64,000 nucleotides of DNA from Gnetum montanum (taxonomy: Eukaryota; Streptophyta; Gnetopsida; Gnetales; Gnetaceae): the NCBI GenBank assembly GCA_015680685.1, contig MNCI01022690.1, positions 23,703 through 87,702 on the forward strand, read 5' to 3'. The position numbers and the translations under genes were made by a program. The notes below the pieces were generated by a model. The model was given only the letters and a program-made list of their open reading frames with translations. It was not told the origin of the DNA and searched no databases. Below, piece by piece: positions 35,401 to 47,700 of this stretch (position 1 is its first letter; every line of letters begins with the position of its first letter).

Positions 35401-35450
35401 AGGAGACATGCTTCCATGTTGGGCATGGTATCCCTAGTGTGGATGTATGA
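32440..35450. repeat. About 17 degenerate units with a period near 180 bp
   Basis: A marker of the type TTTTCCACACTAGG...CTTAGCATGGAAA recurs near 32466, 32660, 32850, 33037, 33210, 33390, 33555, 33745, 33925, 34105, 34290, 34470, 34650, 34845, 35027, 35255 and 35410. Most steps are 165-195 bp. Between markers a second block 'GCATGTxxGCTCCTAGGGTTGCTAG' recurs in the middle units. Most markers contain the inverted pair TTCCATGCT/AGCATGGAA; at 32850-32868 it is perfect with one central base. The array fills the spacer between RT and the antisense gene. No ORF is seen. Confidence 0.75.
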
Positions 35451-35900
35451 TATTTAAGGTTGTAATATGGTTCTAAGTGTCAAAATTAGAAAAATGCTTA
35501 GTGTTGATGAAATTTTTGGTCAAGAGAGAAGGTGTAGGGTGGGGTGCATAATCCAAGAATTTAAGATTTTGAAAAGTGAAGTTTTTTTCCAAAAAAAATC
35601 AATGTGAACTAGAATTTTTCCCCTTTGCAGTTCAGTGCACTTGGAGTTATGATGCATTAAATTAGCAGCTGGGGTTTCAAGGTGTGCATTTAGGTTTTAG
35701 ATGAGTTTTATATGTTTAGATTTCATAAGTTTTGATCATAATGATCATTCTACAATAATAGGGCATTAGAGGAAAGCTTTGGGAGAGTTTCTTGTGGCAA
35801 AAGAAATTTGATTTCACGTTGAAGCTTTTCATCCTTCCAGTTCTTAGTGTAGAACCTTAATCCTTCTCCTTGTCCAACTACACTCAATGTTGAGCCTACC
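35451..35900. other. Region upstream of the antisense gene in A
   Basis: No repeat units and no ORF. It should hold the promoter and 5' leader of the plus-strand gene starting at 35901, but I see no convincing TATA box. Confidence 0.4.
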
Positions 35901-38900
35901 ATGGCCCCAAAGTAGTGTGGAGGAAAGAGTAGGAACCTTGTGATCTAGAAGGTGGATGAATGTGCTTAGGAGCTAGAAGAAGTACCTAGATCAATCTCCA
36001 TCTAGGCTTCTTTTGTTGCTACTCGAAGGTAGGTAGTTCTACTTATTTTTGCCTTTATTTTGTATGGTTTTTCTAGTTTTTTTTTCCTATGTGTTAAAGC
36101 TATTTTTTCTAGATCTACTCTAGTGGAGGGAGTAAAATGGAAATCTAATGAAATCCCACATTTTATTTTGGATGCTTACATGCAAATGCATAGTCATTTT
36201 GTTGCTTTACCTTTTGTAGATTTGATTTTGAAAATAGGGTTTGTTGTTTCATGCTTTTTTTCCAAAATTTTGGGGTGTGCCCAATTTTTTAGATCTAGGC
36301 CTTAGTATTTGTTAAAATTAAATTTCAACAAAATCCTACGCCCATTTTTTTGGTGTCAATTTTAATGGGTTTCAATGGTTCTGACTATTTTGATTATCTC
36401 CATGGCTATATGAAATCTAGGTTTTGAAGTTTTGACATGAAAAAGCAAGCAATGTTGTGTATTTTTTTCTTGGAAGAACGGCTATACATTTGTAAAATTG
36501 AAGATCATGGGTTTGTAGCCCTTCATTTAGCCTTTTAATAAATGTTGTCTCATTTAATCTAGATCCATAACGATGAAGTTATGGCTATTTTCCTAACATT
36601 GCATAGTTAGGTTGTTTGTGATGCCTTTGTAATTTCATCTCATGTTGCAAATCTTTTGTAAGGAAATGGAAAAGTTTCTAGCTATCTTCTAGTTATGGTT
36701 GAGTATATTTTGGCTTAAGCTTTCCAATAGAGATGGAATCACCCTAATTAGAATTAAAACAAATTTTCTATGGATTTTTTACTAAGCATGTGTAATAAGG
36801 ATGGTTGTGCCATTGTCAAATTTTTGTTTAAATTGACAAATTTTTTCTAAATAAATATAAAATATTTTGAATATTTTCTAACCATGGGTATGTAGGAATT
36901 GATTTAAGATTTCAAATGATGGTGAAATCACTCTGTTTGGAGCTCCATCAAATTTTTGGTAAATTTTTTTACCAACCTTCTGCGAAAAGGGGTGAATGTT
37001 GATGGGCTATAGTTTTGTCTAAATTTTGGTTATGTTTTTTGTAGATATGGTTACAAATTTTTGGTTATAGTGGTTATGGCTATAAGGTTCATAATTTTAG
37101 GATTCTTTTCTTCATGGAATCACTAAAATTGAAGGCTAAAAAAATTTTTAATGGATTTTTTTTGGCTATGGCTATGTGAACAAGGCAAAATTATGGTTGT
37201 AGCACATTACCCATTTTGAAATGGAAGTGGTTGATATGTATAAGTTATGTTTTTCTTTTGTGAAAATGTAAAAATAATGCTTATTTTTTAAAGAAGAGTA
37301 AGAGCTTTTTCTATTTTTAGCAAGCTTTTACTATGGCTACATGGTTTTTTGTAAGTTTATGATGCTTTTTCTAAATTTGTGCATAGTTTAGATGTTGTTT
37401 TTCCAAATTTATGCATGCTTTGCATAATTTAGATTGTTTTTCTAAACTTATGCTTGGTTTTTTCTAAATTTTTGCATAGTTTAGATGCTTTTTTTTTTCT
37501 GAAATTTATGCATGCTTTAAATAATTTAGATGTTTTTTCTAAATTTATGCTTGATTTTTTCTAAATTTGTGCATAGTTTAGCTATTTTTTTTTCAAATTT
37601 GTGCATGCTTTGCATAATTTAGATGTTTTTTTTTGAACTTATGCATAACTTAGACCAGGGTTTAATTCTAGATATAATGCTTTTGTTGTGATATTTTGGT
37701 TATGGTAATAGTGCTTTTATGGAATTTTGTAAAGCTAATTTAGATAAACACCTAAGAGCTTTTTATAGAAGCTAATTTTATCTCTTAGGATGCTTTTTCT
37801 TAATTTGTTAAGAAATTTCAATTAATCATAATGTAAGGTTATGCAAGATTGTAATAATGTTTTCTTGTAAATTCTTAAGCTAATTTAGATAAATAGCTTA
37901 GAGCTTTTTACAAAGGCTAATTTCACCTCTGACTAGGTGTTTTGTCTAAATTTGCTAAGTAATTCTAATAGGTCATAATGTTTTTTGATATTGCTACATG
38001 TAGGATATTTTTGAGGCCTATCCTCATCATAGTGAAGCTAGTTGGTATCTTTTGCTACATTGGTCATTCCAAGACCAACATCCCACCACATGACATGCCT
38101 TTTCAAAAGCTCTCATTGTGGTTTCGACTTGGGGCAAGGGACTTTCTTGCCTACATCCTTAGGAACTTCAGTGTGATGCTATGGTCATACTTGTTTGTAG
38201 ATGTAGTTGAGATTATTGTGGAGATCCTATTACCTAGGGCATCTAGTCTAATCATCAGATTAATTACTAACAAGCTACCTCCTAAGATAGTAGGAGGATC
38301 AGTAGATTCCATAAGCCCATGTTACCTTATAGAGATCTAGATGATGCTAGGGTATAGTCAGTGTAATGTTGACATTACTTTTATGATGATGCATAGAGCT
38401 CATGCATTATTCTAGAACTTTCCTAGCATTGTGTATCATATATAGGGGTAAGCATTGTTGTTATAATGTTTTTGTGCTTTTACCTTAAGTACCTTCCCTA
38501 GTGTCATTTGTTTTATAACTTCTTGAAAGTACAAGGTCAGTGATTAGGGTTTGATCATTAATGATCAAATCTTGGCATTGGCTAAAACTACTTTGGATGA
38601 ATTCACCAAGAGTCCTTAAATCAAAATTTTTGTGTATCAATAGTTAAGAGGAGACTTTGATGTATACACCAATAGGTTTAACCATGTATATAAGAAGTGT
38701 AAGGATGATGGAACAATGCACAACATGTGGACAAATTTTGACAACTCCATAGATTAGACTCTTGTAGCTGGGACCTTCACACTGAAGAAGAAAATGAAAG
38801 GTAAACATAAAGACTAAAGTTTTCAGTGTTTCATGACTTCAAGTATTCTATTTGCTTTGCCTAGTTGTTAAAATTACTCATGTTGATGCTAAAATTTTTA

Positions 38901-40560
38901 TGGTTTCTTTGTAAGGCATTCCATGTTAGGTAGTACGAGTCTCCTAACAGTACTAATGATGATGAACCACTCACATTTCTTGCTAGTTTCTAGGATGCTA
39001 GATGACAATGTATGAAGGCCAAAGGGGCTATCAAGGAGAAAATCAATAGGCCTATGGAGGAGGCATCCCGAGCATTAGTCCAGCCTACCCCAAAGAAGTT
39101 TAAGTTTAAGCTTAGGCCATCATAGTAGGTAGCTACAAGTATGCTTTGTTTAAATTTGGATTTTTCATGTTTTAAAGTTTATGGCTACTTTATGGTTTCA
39201 TGTGTTAACTAGTTTCCTATCTGCTATGATTGTAGATAAGTGTTAGGCTATGGTAGAACAAGTTGTTGTGAAGGTAGAACAAAGGCATGCAGAAGAGGAA
39301 CTCCTAAAGTAACATATGGTTGAAAGGATTGCTGATGTAGATATAAATGATCTAGATGCATTGCTTGGTGAGGAGGTACTAGGTACATCCCCCATCATCA
39401 TCATTGAGGAGGAAGAGGAGGAGGAGCTAGGTATGCCTATGCCTTAATATTTTTGTTATATCTCATTGTTTATTTTTGGTTGTCATCCTAACATTTCGAA
39501 GATTGTTATGCTTACAATAGTGGCTAAACCACCAGTGCAAGCTCCCATCTTTAAGTTTCATGTGAAACCATGGGTAGAGACTCTAGACAAAGTGGAGTTC
39601 ATGCATGATATGGCTAAGGACATCATTAATCAATTGCATTAGGTTTCATCCAAGATAGGTAAGGATTTTATTTTATGTGCTTTAGTTGTAGGCTTTGCTT
39701 ACATTATGGCTATTTTAGGTTGTGCATTACATTTGATGGAAGTATTTTTATGCTTCTGTGGTGCCTTCTGTGGAGTGGGACCCCAGCAAAGACACAGAGA
39801 TAGACTCCTTGCCTAAGCTTTCTTTTAATGTATCTAGTGTACTCATGAACTTGTATGAGACTACTATTGATTTTGCAATGTCATGTGCAAAAAATTCATG
39901 GAAGCTAGAGAGGTCCAACAAATCCATATGAGAGGAAGTTGTAGTTCTAAGTGAGAAGACTCAATAGTAGGAGGAGATGATCAAAGATCTTTGAGACCAC
40001 AAGGCCTTTGTGGAAGTCCAAGTGGCTAACTCAAGGGAATTACGAACTAAGGAGATCACATGGACCTACTATTGGCATGTTGTTTAGGGTAAAGTAGCGG
40101 TCTTATGGGAGATGGTGGAACAACGTATGTAGATGGACCTCATTTCCTAGAAGATTGAGAATTGGAAAGATCACTATGCTTGGGTCTTGAAGTGGGGCAA
40201 AACACAAAAGGCCCATAAGAGACAGTACAAGGTGGATCATGGGGTCTACCGAAATTGCCTCAAGGAGAAATTGTTGAATGGCATAAGAGAGAGCCATTCA
40301 TCTAGGGGTTCCATGTGGAGAGTTCTTATTAAATTTTTGAAAGTACTCTCAAGGTGGAGTAATTCCTTACTCTTCATATTACCACTACTGCAAGTGAGAC
40401 CTCTATAGCTATTACTACCTAGGAGCCTCCTATTGGGACTTCTATAGATAGGGTCGACATTTCCTCTAGCATTGATCTTAGGGATGTTGATTAGGTCAAC
40501 ATGATAGAGGAAAAAATCCTAATCATTTGGAGGAAGGCCTTCCTCATATACCCCTGAAGT
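35901..40560 (+). pseudogene. Antisense cassette gene of element A (decayed homologue of 53368-58533)
   Basis: Exon 1 is 35901-36028 (MAPK, then a basic stretch with stops), ending AAG before GTAGGT. The next exon starts at 38004 after ATGTAG, and the phase-2 join keeps the frame. It reads PILIIVKLVGIFCY, NIPPHDM, LWFRLGARDFLAYILRNFSV and LWSYL, matching B's HAD-like exon; the catalytic position is VKLVG. Later blocks also match B: KEKINRPMEEASRALVQPTP at about 39035-39128, an acidic run near 39410, ETLDKVEFMHDMAKDIINQL at 39580-39645 followed by a donor, WDPSKDTEIDSLPKL near 39778, EITWTYYWHVV and VLKWGKTQKAHKRQYK (40050-40230), and a C-terminal block to about 40560. The transposon-protein-like exon of B has no clear match. 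Stops throughout. Confidence 0.7.
37290..37650. repeat. Tandem repeats within the first intron of the A cassette
   Basis: Five or more units of roughly 50-70 bp built from 'TTTCTAAATTTGTGCATAGT' and 'GCATGCTTTGCATAATTTAG' with T-runs between them. B's first intron lacks these units but has its own array at 54241-54365. Confidence 0.65.
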
Positions 40561-41049
40561 CATGGAGCTGGAATCTCCATAGGTTAGATTCATTTTATGT
40601 TTTAGTTTTTGACTTATGGTTTTGGTTTTGGCTATGGGCTACTAACTAGCTATATGTTGTTGCATTTTGAGCCTTAAGACACATTGGTAGTCCAAGTGGT
40701 GAGGATGGGAATGACCCACCACTTCCGTTTTTGGATTTTGATCAATAGCTTCCATTAGCTTAGCTTGTAGTCTATTTGTTTTTGTTTTCTTGTTGATGGC
40801 TATGCTTAGCCAAGATTATGCTGTAGATGATTATTATTCCTTGACATTCTTTCCATACAGTGTAGCCATGGCTATGTATGGATACAAACATTTTAACTTT
40901 AAATTTAAATTTTGGTTTTATTTTTTTGCCTATATATAATGTTGTAGTAAATGTTGTAAACATTGTGAATGGCTATGTTGATGTTTTGGTTATACCATTA
41001 AATAGATAATTAATTCCATAATAGGCCAACCAAAGAGAGATATAATAAT
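40561..41049. other. 3' flank of the A cassette gene
   Basis: T-rich with no ORF. By analogy with B it should carry a polyadenylation site, but I see no clear AATAAA in the right place. Confidence 0.4.
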
Positions 41050-41220
41050 AAAAGGAACATTTGCTAGTTTTAGACCATCGTGGGCACAGGTTATATAGTT
41101 TTGCTAGTTTAAGGCCATGATGAGTCATATTACCAGTTTAGAGTCTTAGTAGACTATGATGCTAGTTTAGGTCATAGCAGACTAGAATGCCAGTTTAATG
41201 TCTTAGTAGATGGGATATGA
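41050..41220. repeat. Minisatellite between cassette and protease (A)
   Basis: Five units with the core 'GCTAGTTTAAGGCCATGATGAGTCAT' in variants. Same place as the array at 58905-59185 in B. Confidence 0.7.
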
Positions 41221-41399
41221 AAAAGATGTATATTTATGAGGCTTTCTAATGTTTATAACATAAGTAAAAATAAAGAAATGTTGTAATAAATAGGTAAAAA
41301 TGCAAATGAACTTAGGCTACATGGCTATCGGTGCATTTGGTCATAGGGGCATGGGAAGATTAAGGTGAACTTAAATTGTGTATATTTTTCCTAATCTTT

Positions 41400-42205
41400 A
41401 CAAGATCAAGGAGTGAGTAAGGCCTAAACTACACAAGATTATATTCACCATCTCCTTTGCTTACCATGTTAAAAGGAAGTTCATCCCATAATGTATCTTG
41501 TTGCTTATTGCTATCATCATTGGCTTTCTTGGATTGTTGCTATTCATGGCTAGGATCTTCTTCTTGAAACTCCACTTTGAACCCTTGCTCTATGTGTATG
41601 TTTTTGATAGATAGGAAAATCACATTATCATCTTGAATGATGATTTTACCTTCCTCATAAGGAAGCTAAGTTTCTTGATGATTGGAAGAGGACATAGTTT
41701 GTAATTAAGTTAACCAAGGTCTTCCTAGGATGAGGATAAATCCTAGTGTCTCTTCCACTACCAAGAAATCGCTAGTTGTGAGGAATTACTTCCCTACTAC
41801 AAAATCCAAGGAGATAGATCCCTTGAGAGAAACCCTTGATCCATTAAAGGACTTAAGAGCTATGGTGATTGTAGGTTGTATTTTCTCAGTTAAGTTCAAG
41901 CGCTCAACGATGATGCATGGGATGACATTGATTGTGGATTCATCGTCAACATGCACCCAATGGATTTTAAACTATCCTATGCATATGGTTATGAATAGAG
42001 GGGCTATAGTTACTTTTCCATTTTTTGGATTAACCTTAATTTTGCTATTGCAAAATGTTAAGGGTGTTGACTTCTCCCCCTTTGGTGAGGGAGGAATCAT
42101 CATTGCATAGATGGACTTCACATTAGCAGGGAAATCCTCACTAATAGGTATGAAAGTCAACATTTTGACTAGCACCTCACGATATGTGGTAGAAGTCATG
42201 ATCAA
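41400..42205 (-). pseudogene. pro: Aspartic protease region of element A
   Basis: Starting near 42205 it reads YREVLVKMLTFIPISEDFPA, then FKIHWVHVDDESTINVIP, then ALKSFNGSRVSLKGSISLDF and ILILGRPWLT. This is the Tat-type retropepsin layout. The active-site DDGAA of B is DDEST here, so the glycine is lost. Gln-to-stop changes are present. Protease would cut the gag-pol polyprotein. Confidence 0.8.
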
Positions 42206-44990
42206 GTCATATATGTTTAAGGTTGTATTCCTTTGCTTAAGGAATTACCTTACTTGGTCCATTGCACTAAGGAAATTTTTATTTTTGGCCATGCCCCAAT
42301 TATGCTTTACTTCCTTCACGCATCCCAAAATGTGAAATTTGGCTTTGGGATATGGCTATTGTGGCCTTTCCTCATTGTTTTGGTTGTGAGCTTTTTGCTC
42401 CTCTTGTGGCTTTCTAGTTAAAGGGATTTGGGTAGAGGAGGTCATGGTATAGCTGAAATGGGAGTGAACTTTGGTGGATCCACTTCCTTTCATGCTTCCA
42501 TTTGCTTATCTTGCTTATTGTTAGGCTTTTGCTTATGCTTCTTCTTTTGTTTGGTTGAGGTTTTTTTGTGATTAGTCATTGGTTATAAGGAAGAGATAAT
42601 AGCATTGGCCACCATAAGGGGTCATTATGCAATTTTTTGGGCTATGGTTGATTGGATTGTATTAGGCTGGGGGATCTTGATGATAAAAGATTCCTTGGGA
42701 GGCATTCGTGATGGTACTCTTATGAAGAAGGGGGATCTTGAGTTGTGGGAGGCTGAAGAAGCCCTTTCATCATAGAGGGATACATAAATCATGAATGGTT
42801 CTCTTACAAGTCTCCAATCGACATCAATGTTGAATGCTAAAATAACATAGAGGCTATCATTAGCATTAAATGGGTCATTGTAGACCTGCATCAACTAGTT
42901 TTATGGCCCAACTAGGTTGGAAGAATCTAAGACTAGCTCCCCCTATATATCATCCTTTGCAAGTCATCCTTCAGTGTAAGGTAGAAGTCTGTGTCATGAA
43001 TAGGCAGTTGATGATAATGGAAAAAGTGGTCTAGCTTGAAGTATCTAGGCAACTGGGGATCATCCTTCATTGCTTGAGTGGAATCCTTGGCTATTTGTAA
43101 AGCTACTCATGTTTCTTTTGAGTAGATTCAATAATTTTTTTTTGTTGCATGCATCCACTTTTTAATAGTTTTTCTAATAGGTCTAATGGTTTCATAGGTA
43201 AGGTAGTGTATTTGAACCTATTCTTTTTTTTGAATTTAGATCTAGTTGTTGTTGATGTAGTGGCCCTAGAGATTGATGATTGGTTATTGTGGTCATTAGT
43301 GGAGTCCTTGGGTGGATTTGCTTTTGGTCCCTAGTTTGTATTCTTTGTTTCTTTTGTCATAGTTTCTACGGTCATGTTGTTTTGTTTGCTCTTTTCTTTG
43401 AATCTTTGTGCATGTTGATTTTTATATGCTATGTAGGCCAGATCATGACTAGCCTCCACAACATCCTCTAGAATTTTAGTTTATGAGAACAATTTGCTAA
43501 GGGACAGTAGATTAAGGTATTAGAGATTGGACTTAGTCATTCACTACTCCCTTAAATATGGTTACAAAATGGGCTTCTGCTATAGGATTTGGTATTTTGT
43601 TGAGTAGTTTATTCCATCTCTGGATGAACTTTTATACAAGTTCTAGGGGCCCCTATTTAATCTTCATAAGTTGGTCAAGTGTTGTGTCAATCTTCAAGTT
43701 ATACTTGAAGAGGTTGACAAACTAGGCAAGAAAGTATTCCAAAGAGGATATGAATCCTTTGGGTAATGAATGGTACTAATCAAGTGCTCTTCTAGTCAAA
43801 GACATAGGGAAAATACTCATCATGGTATAAGGCCATGGTTGCAAGAGTAAACATTCGGATGAAAATGTAATAAGGTGAGAATTAGGATCACCTTCTCCAT
43901 TATATTTGCTACATTGGAAAATAGGGACACTAAGAGGAAGTGTCAAGGGTGGGACTACAGGACTTATGGGATCATTCTAGTAGAAGTTCATAATCCTGAC
44001 AGTTTATGAAGTAGAGGCTTGAAGCCTCTTCAACTCCTCCATTAGATGGTGGATCATCTAGAAGGCTTGATCTAGATCCTATGGTGGCCCTGTTGGTTGT
44101 GGAATTTGCACATATAGCTATGACATTTTTTGTGAGGCTTGTGGCCTTGTTATGGATTACAAGATGGAAGAAAGAGCTTGTGTCATGGTTGTAGCTTGTG
44201 AGCCAAACAAAAAAAAAAAGATGCCTATGTCGATATTTGAGACACAAATGGGATAAAGAGATGTGTGACCCCTATGTTGCTTTAGGTCCTATGGTGGATT
44301 CCATGTGAGTAGTTAGCATATTTGTGAGGGTAAAAACCATTGACAATGGTTTTATATATTGAGACTGTGTTGTAAATGGCATTGATGTGTTATAGTTTGT
44401 TGTTTGTGGCATTGGATGAGTTTGATATGTGGCTATAACTAATGGGATCCACCATAGTAGGATAGAAAGGAGTGGAATATGGTGGCACCATGCCCATGGA
44501 GAAAAAAAAAGCCTTAGAGGAAGGTGCTATGACCTTGGGGGATGTTTGTTGGAATAGTTCTTCTAGGATGTTTTTAGGCTCAGACTCCATCTTAAATTCA
44601 TTCTCCTCTTACTATTATTCCTCAAAGCTATTCTTGTTATCTTCCTCTTCCATGGTAATCAATTAGGCTAGGATTTTAGCATAGATGTCATTAGGGTAAA
44701 TTTGGTCATATGGGGAAGGGATGTACTCCTTTCCACTTCTGTGTATGAGCTCAAACTCCCTCTTTGCCTCTACTTTTATATGTGAAATTAGCATGCCTAG
44801 CTATATTTTACCACAAATGAAGTTATAATGATCTTCATTTATGGCTACAAAATCAGGACTCTCCTCTTTGACCCTCAAAGTTCACTTACACTCAATGATG
44901 GCAAGGTATTTGGGGTCATAGACCCTAATGGCTTATTAGCTATGATCTTCGCTAGTGAGATTGAAGGACAATTTGGTGAAGTATTGCAAA
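42206..44990 (-). pseudogene. gag: gag of element A
   Basis: The N-terminal block HYNFICGKI and VEAKREFELIHRSGKEYIPS (about 44700-44830) matches B's QYNFICVKI and REAKREYEFIHKG. The core GDPNSHLITFSSECLLLQPW, SLPKGFISSLEYFLA and KFIQRWNKLLNKIPNPI lies at 43500-43960. The zinc-knuckle region near 43030 reads HYHQLPIHDTDF where B has CEYHQLCGHGTNYC, so the cysteines are lost. The frame then runs through a Pro/Ser-rich linker (42625-42894) toward protease. Confidence 0.75.
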
Positions 44991-44999
44991 GACATGGCT

Positions 45000-46016
45000 A
45001 TAGTACTGAGAATGGCTTAAAATAGATTATAAATGGTAAAATAGAAGTAAATTCCAACAAATGGAATTAAAAAACTTTTAAAGGAAATGAAAAATGGAAA
45101 AAAAGAGGTACTTACTATAATTAGTAAGTGGGGGATAAGAGGGTTTTACCCCCTTACCAAGAATGGAAAGTTGGAAATGTTAGTGTTAAGCCTCACCCAA
45201 GTTGGCCTTCCAACTACCTCTACACTGGGTATGACATGGGGGAAAAGAAGGGGGTAAGATAATGGAAATCACATACCTTTTAACTTAACGTTAATGAAGG
45301 GGAAGGCTGAAAACCAAATTGGAATGTTTGGGTTTTTCTACTGAAAGTTGGTTTTTACAGGATGCCACTTCTCTTAGCTTGGAAAAATGAGAGAAAGGTA
45401 ACTTCTAGAAGTTTGGTAATTTTTTGAAGGATTTCACCACCCACTTTAGAAACTAAAAGAAAATTAGTATCAAAAAGCAAAAGGATTGAAAAAATTCAAC
45501 ATTGGCCTTGAAGGAAAAATTCATAGTAAGTGTCATAAAAAGTCACCACCCAACCACCTACAACTTCCACACTATAGTGTTGGTCACAAGTAGGAAGAGG
45601 AAATGTTGATCTTTTAGAAGTTTCAGCTTCAAAAGTATGGAAAAAGGTTTTCGATTTGTAATGTTGGTTTTGGAGAAGTTGGTGTTAAGCCTCTCCCATG
45701 TTGGACTTCCCAACTACTTCTATGTTGGATATGGTAGGGCTGAAGAAGGATGGTGAGATAATGGGAATCTCACACCTCCTAACCTAATGTTGATAGGGGG
45801 GAAAGGCTGAAAAATTTATAGTAGGCGTTGTGAAATTTCAACACCCAAACCATCTATAACTTTCATGCTGAGGTTTCTACTAGAGAAGGATTTTGGCAGC
45901 CAAGGAGAATAAGGAAATGCACCAAAAAAATCAATGCTAGCTTTAGAAATTCATAGAAACCATTGTAAAAATTTCAAAGTTCAAACACCTGCCACTCCCA
46001 TGTTGGATTTTGGGAG
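45000..46016 (-). mobile_element. Truncated 5' LTR of element A
   Basis: GTTGGTTTTTACAGG near 45345 matches GTTGGCTTTTATAGG at 27266. The stretch also shares motifs of the type TTCCACACT...GTGTTGG with 27480-27900. The right end is cut at 46016 by element B. The left border and primer-binding site are not recognisable. There are no genes; the A/G-rich text around 45060-45280 gives no conserved ORF. Confidence 0.5.
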
Positions 46017-47689
46017 TGTACTGACCTAAATCGTCGGTGTAAGGCTAGAATGGAAATAGACACTGAAAGATCGTTGGGCAGGCATAGTTAACCCTACCTT
46101 CGCTTGAGGGCAAGCTGGAAAAAGGGAACAAAGGCAGAGTGCTGTGGATGGTCTACACGCAAATCAACCAAGGATTTCCTCGAGCATAAATTATGGTCTA
46201 CGCTAAGGTTATCATAATGAAATGTAAACAGTGCACGTGAAATGTAAATAGAAACGTATGCAGATATCATGAGTAAAGCATAAATGGAAAGTAAATTGAA
46301 TATAAAATAAAGTAAACAGAATAATGGTTGGCAAAACGAACTATATTGTATTGCTTAGAAAAGATGTGCATCGGTCAAAGTGTAGTTGCACGTGTGGATG
46401 GTAGATCAGACGCCTAGCCCCAAGGTGATGTGACATGATGATGTGATGATGTGATGATGTATGTGATAAGTTCTTGGATGCTAGGAGTTAGGTGCGCTGA
46501 GTGCCCAAGGATTCGCTGGTTTTCTGTATGTTCTCAGAATTTCCAATGTCTCCCCTTGCCCACCCTAGTTTATGTGAATTGATAGGGTATTTATAGGGCT
46601 GGGCCTAGCTCAGGTGTGGAATTCAAGAATGGAATTAATGGCAGGGAGATGAAAGAAAAGTGGATCTCATGACATGCGTCCAATGGATAGTTGTACATGA
46701 GTTGGATGTGTGTCGGCAAGCTACGTTCTTGACCAGGTACATTGCATTTTACAACTCGTGGGTTACTCAAGCCCATGGGAGTACATACAATTTAGACCAT
46801 GAGGGCTCAACATGCCTACAAATGAAGAAAATTTACAAAGAAAATCAAGAGCGATCAACTTCGGCTCACTTGAAACTTCTTGGTCCCTGAATCGACTACT
46901 AGAAGATGTTGGTTTGAGTAGTTTTGTGGCCGTTTGAGGTGTTTCTATTTTGCTAGAGCCTCTAGCATGAGTGGATGTGCCTCCAGTGTGAGTTCCATTG
47001 TGTGCACACTGCACTCACACCTAGCATGACCTCCAGTGTGAGTTCTAGTGTCCATCATCCCAACATCAGCGTCCCAACATCAGCATCCCAGCGTGCATAC
47101 GCTGCACTCATGCTCAGCATGACCTTCAGCGTGAGTAGGCAAGAAGACACGTTTTGACATCGATTTCTAAATTTCAAAGCCTAATTCTTGAAGTGTAACT
47201 ACTGCCTGCCTGTGGTTGATCTTGAGGTTGAAAACTGAGGTTGATGTGTCTTGTTTTTTAGCCCTTTTTGATAGGTCACATTGCACTCATGTTGTAGCAT
47301 GACCATAGTGTGACCTATGAAAAACTTGGAATTTTTGGCTTAAAATTTGGAGATTTTGGAAGCTGAAGTATAGAGGTTGTCGATGGTGAGTCCAAGGATG
47401 ATTTGCTCCTTTGAAAATCTTACTATTTTGACTTGATTTGGAGGCTTTGAGAGTTGGTCACGCTGGACTCGACCTACAGCATGACCACAACATGCCCTTC
47501 ACCTTTTTACTTGATTTTGATGCTGTTTGGAGTTGGTTACGTTGGGGGAAAGCTAGTTTTGACAGCATGAGTAACCTACCTTGGGCAAGGTGGGTGTGAC
47601 CTCCATGCCTTAGCCAAATTTTGCCTCTGAATGCACAAAAGGGCTTAAGTCATTTTCGATGTGTTTAGGCTGAAATTAGTGGTGTTTCA
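46017..47689 (-). mobile_element. 3' LTR of element B, 1673 bp
   Basis: Plus-strand reading starts TGTACTGACC and ends GGTGTTTCA. The right end is fixed by the adjoining polypurine tract and by the same border in element A; the left end by the matching start of the right LTR at 63390. The R/U5 side contains a (GATGATGT)n run at 46436-46461. The U3 side (46960-47600) is filled with 'CAGCGTGAC/CAGTGTGAG' words. Confidence 0.8.
46588..46595 (-). promoter_or_regulatory. TATA box of the 3' LTR (B)
   Basis: TATAAATA on the minus strand within CCCTATAAATACCC. The same box is at 63964-63971 in the other LTR. Confidence 0.6.
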
Positions 47690-47700
47690 TTGGCCCCTCT
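47690..47700 (-). other. Polypurine tract of element B
   Basis: The minus strand reads AGAGGGGCCAA directly before TGAAACACCAC, the start of the LTR. Confidence 0.75.

Larger units (their letters stand above)
26474..46016 (-). mobile_element. Giant Tat/Ogre-like element A, decayed
   Basis: In the element's own direction the order is: truncated 5' LTR (45000-46016), gag (42206-44990), protease (41400-42205), minisatellite (41050-41220), antisense cassette gene (35901-40560, plus), a 180-bp array, minisatellite (31990-32110), RT-RNase H-integrase (28272-31720), minisatellite (28130-28270), polypurine tract and 3' LTR (26474-28034). The same order occurs in element B, which defines the family. 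About 19.5 kb of A is present. Catalytic motifs of protease and RT are lost. Confidence 0.8.

Noticed and set aside
32440-35450. Regular repeats considered as a CRISPR array
   Set aside because: The period is about 180 bp, units are diverged along their full length, there are no unique spacers and no cas genes, and the context is a plant retroelement.
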